From Aquatica leii (lineage: Eukaryota > Arthropoda > Insecta > Coleoptera > Lampyridae), in NCBI GenBank assembly GCA_035610365.1, contig CM069432.1:175507027-175571026 (forward strand): a stretch of 64,000 bases of DNA, given 5' to 3'. This document shows positions 58,036-64,000 of this stretch, in pieces. The translations under genes and the position numbers were made by a program. Under the pieces are notes generated by a model that saw nothing but the letters and a program-made list of their open reading frames with translations, did no database searches and had not been told where the DNA came from. Numbering within the stretch: position 1 is the first letter of the stretch; each line of letters opens with the position of its first letter.

Positions 58036-58540
58036 AACTTAGATATAATTATACATTCCCCCTGTAGTACAAAGTGGAAGCTTGCGCGGATCTAATTCTA
58101 CAATTACCATAATTATTTTTTAGCACTGCTGAATGAAATTAAGACTTATATTTTTAAAACATAAAACGAATCATAAAGAATATCTTGTTTAGTAATAATA
58201 ATAAACGCTACATCAGAAAAAGGCAAAAAATAAAGTGGAGTTAAGCACCACCGGAAGTGTTTTGTTTTATCTAATTGTTTCATCGTTTCATTACATGAAC
58301 TTTCGAATCAAGCATTCTGTAAGTGTTTTCAACACTAAAAATGAAATATTTTTTACCTGTGATTGAAAAAATATTTACAACCTACTATTATACGTAATAA
58401 TGAAAGCCTATACAACTAGTAGTGGAAGAAAAAATTATGTATTGTAAACAATTGCGTTATTTGCTTGCTTATAAGATTTCTCATTATCTAACTGATTTAT
58501 TAAAACTTTAACCAGGAAAGACAAAATCATTTATTATTTA
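58036..58540. other. Unassigned AT-rich stretch
   Basis: No feature recognised. Confidence 0.45.
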
Positions 58541-58950
58541 TATCTAAATCTTGAAATTTTGTTCAAAAGTTGCATCGTTTCCGTTTGCCACTTGACATTC
58601 TGGTTAATTTTAATGCCAAGTCTTTGTTTACTGATAATTTAATTAACATAGTTTTTACTAAGCAAGAATAATATTTTGACAGACACAATACTTACCAACA
58701 AAAACTTTTCAACGTCTATGTGTTTTACTTTTTAAGAAAAATTTTATTTAGACACATCAGGAACTGTCTTCAGTTCTTTGCTCACGCCTGTTGTAGTTAA
58801 TGCATTCATAAAATTTTGAAAAGAAAGGTACCTATACACTTTATCTACAACGCAAATGTTGGTACAGATACGTTGATGACATTTTTGTCATTTGCAATAT
58901 AGTCTTCATGCGATCAACGAAATTCTGTTCTATGAATTATTATCAGATGA
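58541..58950 (+). mobile_element. Penelope-like reverse transcriptase fragment
   Basis: Plus-strand pieces: LDILVNFNAKSLFTD near 58590 (family form DILVSFDVVSLFTN), LLTPVVVNAFIKNFEKK near 58775-58825 (family form SPVVANLFMExFE), and WYRYVDDIFVIC near 58860-58895, which carries the YVDD active site. Frames change between the blocks. It is a separate copy from the one at 29.4-37.5 kb. Confidence 0.65.
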
Positions 58951-60681
58951 TTTATATTACAATAAAATTAAAAACAGTTTTTTACTATTTGTATACGTTT
59001 TAGTACACAAAATAAAAATAGTGTATTAGCACACTCAGTTTATTAAATACTTATTGATACAAATAAAAATGTAAAACCCGGCCGGAAGCAATTGTTTCTT
59101 TTGTAGACGCGTAAAAGGTTTAAAATTTACTGGTATGTATATTGTTGAAAAATAGTAGTTTACGTAACAAGAGTCGAAAGTAAGAAATAGCATAACGAAC
59201 GTTAATGCGACGCGAGGCCGCACGGCCGAGCGTTGCATGTGAGTGATTTATGCTATGATTCTTTCGACGAGAGTAATGTACATTATTTTTTGTGTTGCCT
59301 TTCATAAAATTACAATCTTTTTTAAAAAAATTTAAAAAAATCAACAGAAATATAATGTTGGTACTACATTTATTACTAAATCTGTCAGATTTGACATTTA
59401 CTTTAACATCGTTTTTCTTCAATTTTAACTGAATTTCAAGATTTTTAAAATGATTTTTCCATCTGTCGCATACTCGTTCTAATATATTAATTGACTTTGA
59501 ACACTTAATTTTATGTGGATTCCTAGTTTTCATTTTGCCACCCTAGAGCTTTTTTCGTTCATTACGTAACTACACTAACGAACGAATATTGACGTTTGCG
59601 ATGTTGGCAACACAAAAACTATATTTAAGTTGTTACCTAGATTAATCAATTAAAAACTAAATTGTAATTGTTTTTGTTAAGAAAATATAGAATTACTAGT
59701 TTAATAACGATTTAATAAAATATTAAAATACGGATCAATATTTAATAACTTTATTGATGCGAAAACCAACATAAATACAGCCACTTCGCATTACGTTAAC
59801 TAAGGTGCTATTATTAAAACATGTCTGTTAAACTTTTACTTCCATATTTAATTTAACATTTTTTAATATTCTATACGCTTTAATTTTTATATTGCATAGA
59901 ACTTAAATAACTGATATGTGATTTCCAATAAATTTAGTTCTTTTATACGTTTGACAAAATTATTTTCTATTTATATGAAGCACTTAGAAGCAAAAAAAAA
60001 TTATACGTTATTAAAGATTAATAAAGAAAATAATAAAATTTACACTGCAAGGTTGTGAAAAACGTCAGGTTATTAAATATTATTAGATTGGAATTTATCA
60101 AACGACGTTACTTATAATATTAGTATTTTTTTGTATGTATACATAATAGATAGCCTAATAAATATTTGCTAGTAGAGGTATTTTTTTTTTAATAAAATGT
60201 TGAAATGAAAATTTATTATTTTAAAAAAAATGTTTAATCTCAAACCAGTAGTAAGAGTAAATGCAGCAATTGCTAACTTAACCCTATCATACGTAAAAAT
60301 TACTTATTTGTTTCAAAGTTCTGCTGCAGTAACTCTGCGCTTTTAAATTACTACTCTAGCCGCTAGCAGTGATCTTCTTAAGATACAGACGTCCTAAACA
60401 GATTAGTACAATCTTACAAGTACAAGTGTCGTAGAATAAACGTAATTTGTAAAGGTCACCTGATATGCGCAATACACGAAATTGACACGACGATCCATTC
60501 TTTACTAATATAATACAATAAGTTGCGTTCTGATACGCTGTCTTTAGAAAGTGGCACAGAAAAGCTCTGTCCACAAGTCCTTTACAAATTACGAAAACGC
60601 TGCACGTCAATTTTACGATAGTATTTTAGAAATAAATTTTAACACGTAAGTCTAACTGTGCAAAAAATTTATAGTGGGAAA
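58951..60681. other. Unassigned stretch with two minus-strand ORFs
   Basis: ORFs at 59120-59533 (137 codons, Lys/Asn-rich) and 60356-60610 (84 codons, Cys-rich) are not recognised and look like AT-rich chance frames. Around 59205-59240 a GC-rich palindrome (GGCCGCACGGCC) stands out from the AT-rich background. Confidence 0.35.
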
Positions 60682-61900
60682 ATGCCTAAAAAAACTAACC
60701 AATGCCAAACTTGAAAAACTTTTTTACGAAAGTGATGATAGTGAAATAGACGATAACGTTGAGAGTCAAAACTTTAAAGAAGGTGATTCTAGCAGTACAT
60801 TAAACGATCTAAATTACATGCTCAAAGAAAGCGATCTATAAGAAGCTTAAAAACATGTTTGAGAAAAGCTTGGGAGCCGAAACTGTTCAGTAAACAGCTA
60901 ATCCTAAAAAGTACGACTAGAATAGCACTTAATGTTTTTGGAGATCTAATTAGAAAATAAAATATTTAAATTACTTTTTTTACTATTTACTATTTTTAGC
61001 GTCTCAAAGCAATTTTCTGGGAATCTCCAGTAGTGCTTAAAAAAAGCTTACACAAACATCTTTTCATTCTGGCAAACCAGTAGCAACTACATCTCATTTT
61101 TAGTAAGTATTAGTAACTACTTTTTTGGCATCTCAGAGAATCCTCTAAGGAAATCCAAAAACATATTTTAATCACCAAGTTTAAAACTTTTAAAGAAAAT
61201 AATAGGTAGAAGTAGAAGTTTAAAAATAAGTAGCTGAGAAAACTCTTAAAGAGAATATGGTTTACATAAGACCGTTACTTGTATTTAAATTGTTTTTGCC
61301 GGACATGCTAAATGAACTAATACTATACACCAACTAAAAAATTAATAAAGCAAATAAAAACTAAAAAGTAACAAAACAAACATTTTCTGGTACTAATTTG
61401 GTTGAACTGAAAGCTTTTTTAGGAATTTACTAACTTCCTGCGGTTATAAAGGATAACCATGTATCGTCAAAAATAATGCTTGATACTTTTTATTGTAGAA
61501 CACGCTGACTATGAATAAATCAAGATTTAACTTTTTAATTGCTTGTTTAATGTTTAATAATAAGAAAACTATGGAGGAATGTAGAAATGTCACTGTGTTT
61601 TCTCCCATATCTCAAATATGAAAAGTATTTATTGAAATTTGTAGGACAAAATATAAGTCTAGTTTGTATGTTACAATTGACGAGCAATTTGTGGAAAATA
61701 TTTTATAAATGCCAGTCTATATGTAGACAAATCTACTCAGACAAACGGCTTTTCATTAGCATATTAGGCTGTAGAACTTTTAACTGTCCCGATTGATGGC
61801 ACAAATCCCAATGTTACAATGGGAAATTGTTTCATTAATTTACCTTTAACTGACAGACTGACTGACCAACATTGATCAAAAACGATAAAAAAAGCCTACG
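60682..61900 (+). pseudogene. piggyBac-like transposase, decayed
   Basis: ATG 60682 opens MPKKTNQ; in the neighbouring frame LTNAKLEKLFYESDDSEIDD is the acidic N-terminus typical of the family. From about 61390, TNLVELKAFLGIY then IKDNHVSSKIMLDTFYC matches the EIKAFLGLLYLAGVxKxNxxxxxxLW block. MNKSRFNFLIACLMFNN and YKSSLYVTIDEQFV (near 61645-61690) match RFxxLLxCLRFDD and the catalytic VTVDEQL block. Near 61800, NPNVTMGNCFINLPLTDRL corresponds to NVTxDNWFTSIPLAxxL, with the catalytic Asp replaced by Gly. Several stops and shifts. Most of the region 60840-61380 is not readable. Confidence 0.6.
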
Positions 61901-62470
61901 TGAGAATATCATTTTTTGCCATATAAACTAAAAGCTAATAAATAGTTACACTTTTATCTAAAATGCACACATCATCTAGAACTACTACTAAAGTGTAGTG
62001 AACACTTTTGTCCAGATGTGTCAAAACGTGTGATAATAGAAAAACAAAAAAGTGACTAATGTGCATACAAGATAAATATGGCCTCTATAAACTTTTATGT
62101 AACTTACTCACACACTAGTAACCAAGTTTGAGACCATTATTGTATGTTGTGTATTGTGTAATAATAATATTTTAAATATTTAAAGTTTTGCATGCTTTTA
62201 GCTTATTTAACAGTACCATCAAATCAGCAATTAAGGTTATTCTTAAATTTATGTTGTATGCTTTAGGTCAACAAACCGAGCGATGAACAGGACAGGTGAA
62301 AATGGAACAGAATTAAAACAAACAAACTTACCTAATGAAGTTGTAACTATTTTGTAGAAACAAGTCTTTATTTCATTACAATGTTAATAACCAAACAATT
62401 TTTTGTGTTAAAAGTATTTTTTTCTTTGTACCTTTCTTCAAAATACAGTGATATTACTGAAAGTTTGACG
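61901..62470. other. Unassigned stretch
   Basis: Probably includes the 3' part of the piggyBac relic. No TTAA-flanked terminal repeat found. Confidence 0.4.
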
Positions 62471-62472
62471 AA

Positions 62473-62715
62473 TTGCCATGACAAACAACATTAATATGTC
62501 TGTAAGTAAGAAAGTCTTGCGATTACATATTTTAATAGCATTTTTACAAATTTTAAACCTTGCGATGACAGGAGACTGTCACATTTCTGCAAATTCAAAT
62601 CTTGTCATGGCAAGACGTAACAATACTGCTACAAGTTTGTCGAAATAAGGTTGTCAACTTCCAGTAAACTTGCTGCAAGCCTTCAAACTTGTCATGACAA
62701 TATTGCTGCAAATCG
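62473..62715. repeat. Spaced palindromes of the TTGTCATGACAA type
   Basis: TTGCCATGACAA (62473), TTGTCATGGCAA (62602) and TTGTCATGACAA (62689). The last two are each followed by an ATACTGCTACAA/ATATTGCTGCAA motif, so they look like degenerate direct repeats about 87 bp apart. Confidence 0.55.
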
Positions 62716-62908
62716 ATTGCAAACGGTAACTAGCACGATTCATACATTTTCAAAAAGTTTAGAGTATTCTAGGAAACAAAATAAAATCATAAATATCCTA
62801 CCACTAAGAAAATAAGAGTTATAATGTTAGTTTTCATTATTTTTGTAGTTCTTTTTTAGTTTTTTATAAAAAATATTATAGTTTATAAATACTACTGTAA
62901 TATACTGT

Positions 62909-63318
62909 CAGTGTTGTAAATAGATAATTTTTAAATTATACAGATACAGATACATTTTTTTATTGCAAGAATTATCTAGTATTAGATAATAGATAAACTA
63001 TTCAAACTTTATATAGATAACAGATAATAGATGAAATAATCTAGGTAGTAATAACGATAGATGGAGTTCATTTAAAAAACTACTATGGAATGTGGGAAAT
63101 TACTGAAGAATAACATACATATTGTAACTTAAATTTTACGGGACACTGGATTTTTTATAAATTTTATTTAAATAATTTAAATAAAAAATTATATATATAC
63201 AGATACATATAAGTTATATGTATATTTTTGATTGTATCTAGATACATATAAATAGATAAAAAATATGAATCTAGATTAATTTATCTATAAACATTTATAT
63301 AGATAATTTACAACACTG
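62909..63318. mobile_element. hAT-type MITE, 410 bp, perfect 8-bp duplication
   Basis: Starts CAGTGTTGTAAATAGATAAT and ends, on the other strand, CAGTGTTGTAAATTATCTAT. TATACTGT flanks both sides (62901-62908 and 63319-63326). The interior is dense in AGATAATAGAT/GATACAGATAC motifs. No coding capacity. Confidence 0.92.
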
Positions 63319-63589
63319 TATACTGTTTCTTTCTTTATTATACGTAGATTTTACGTGTCGATAGTAGTATGGAAAAATGAAGAAGAAAAGGAAATGTATA
63401 GTATATAGTATATACTACTATATTGGTGTGTTTGACAGTTTTATTGACTTGAAAAATTGTTTGTTTATAATAAATTTAGTATTAATTTTTATATCACTGT
63501 AATAAGTTATTGCTAAATCTAAGTGTTTCTATTATAATTTCCACTCAAGTGCGGTATATGATTAATTCTTTGTTTCGTTTAGTCACCAG

Positions 63590-63740
63590 CAGTGTTGTGA
63601 CGTATCTAAATACAAGTACCTAGATACAGTATCTAGATACTTTTTGAGTATCTAGTTTCATATCTAGATACATTAGACAAAATGTAACTTTATCTGTATC
63701 TAAATACATTTTTCGTTGTATCTAAATGGTTTAGATACTT
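63590..63740. repeat. hAT-like terminus with TATCTAGATA-type palindrome cluster
   Basis: Starts CAGTGTTGTGACGTATCT and then carries about eight variants of GTATCTAGATAC (63604, 63617, 63627, 63647, 63659, 63686, 63708, 63722). The opposite terminus is not visible in the window. Confidence 0.6.
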
Positions 63741-63889
63741 AGACACATTTCCTTGCTCAAATTTTAAATTATACAAGTTATTATTCAACATCGAGGTATA
63801 GTTTCTTTTGTCACTTATGACTTATGGTACACCTTGTGCATTACTATTGGAAAGTTTCTATTAGTTAAGTGTTTTATGGTTTAGTGCCG

Positions 63890-64000
63890 CAGTGTTGCCA
63901 TATCTAAAAACTTTGCACCAGATTTGGTGATTTTAGAACTTCACTGGCACTTTGGTGATTTTTTACTAGTTTTGGAGAAATCGTTTTTATTGAAACAAAT
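63890..64000. repeat. Third CAGTGTTG-type terminus, running off the window
   Basis: CAGTGTTGCCATATCTAAAA at 63890 resembles the other two termini within 1 kb. A short GGTGATTTT repeat (near 63925 and 63952) follows. The element continues past the end. Confidence 0.4.

Noticed and set aside
59120-59533. 137-codon minus-strand ORF
   Set aside because: Lys/Asn/Ile-rich in an AT-rich region, with no block that resembles a known family; likely chance.
46803-64000. Search for an Hsp70, Hsp90 or small Hsp coding exon downstream of the heat-shock promoter
   Set aside because: None of the expected signature blocks was found on the plus strand in any frame by eye.

Overview
The window looks like a gene-poor, AT-rich stretch of an arthropod genome, most likely an insect and possibly a beetle. 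This is inferred from the mobile elements (Jockey-like, CR1-like and I-like LINEs, Penelope-like elements, BEL/Pao and Gypsy fossils, piggyBac, pogo-like, hAT and DUF4817-type transposases), from short introns, and from the lack of any bacterial gene organisation. I found no host gene that I can name with confidence, no tRNA or rRNA gene and no CRISPR array. Almost everything recognisable is mobile DNA in some state of decay.

Layout. 1-2.4 kb: 5' half of a Lys/Glu-rich APE-type LINE on the minus strand (LINE A). 2.43-2.73 kb: a hAT-like MITE. 2.95-4.66 kb: a second minus-strand LINE (LINE B). 5.60-5.73 kb: a 22-unit hexamer array. 6.9-9.3 kb: two decayed Tc1/mariner/IS630-like transposases (minus). 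9.73-11.24 kb: a BEL/Pao fossil, split by a 174-bp near-perfect palindromic MITE. 11.6-12.7 kb: LINE C (plus). 14.37-14.73 kb: BEL/Pao integrase fossil. 15.9-23.6 kb: apparently nested DNA transposons, with hAT pieces surrounding a 3.2-kb pogo-like element that has an intron and a PHD-like C-terminus. 27.64-28.80 kb: a 5'-truncated LINE A copy with a perfect 12-bp target duplication. 29.4-37.5 kb: a Penelope-like element interrupted first by a 1.06-kb hAT-like element carrying a small spliced zinc-finger ORF, then by a young Gypsy-class LTR element. 38.38-42.26 kb: a complete-ended but broken hAT with a perfect 8-bp target duplication. 43.96-44.71 kb: a MITE. 46.68-46.80 kb: a textbook heat-shock promoter with no recognisable coding gene after it. 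49.1-50.2 kb: another DUF4817-type transposase. 51-52.4 kb: a Jockey-like LINE, followed by about 1.8 kb rich in ACCTG. 55.84-56.33 kb: an RNase H domain of an I-like LINE. 57.0-57.4 kb: an unrecognised protein-like ORF. 58.5-58.95 kb: a second Penelope fragment. 60.7-61.9 kb: a piggyBac relic. 62.9-64 kb: hAT-type MITEs with TATCTAGATA-like palindromes.

The elements do not form one pathway; the window records successive insertions. The signals most worth following are the heat-shock element cluster at 46.7 kb, the spliced BED/CGGBP1-like ORF inside the element at 29.5 kb, the subterminal repeat clusters of the pogo-like element, and the strand-biased ACCTG tract at 52.6-54.3 kb. All calls were made by eye from translations and repeats; no database search was run.
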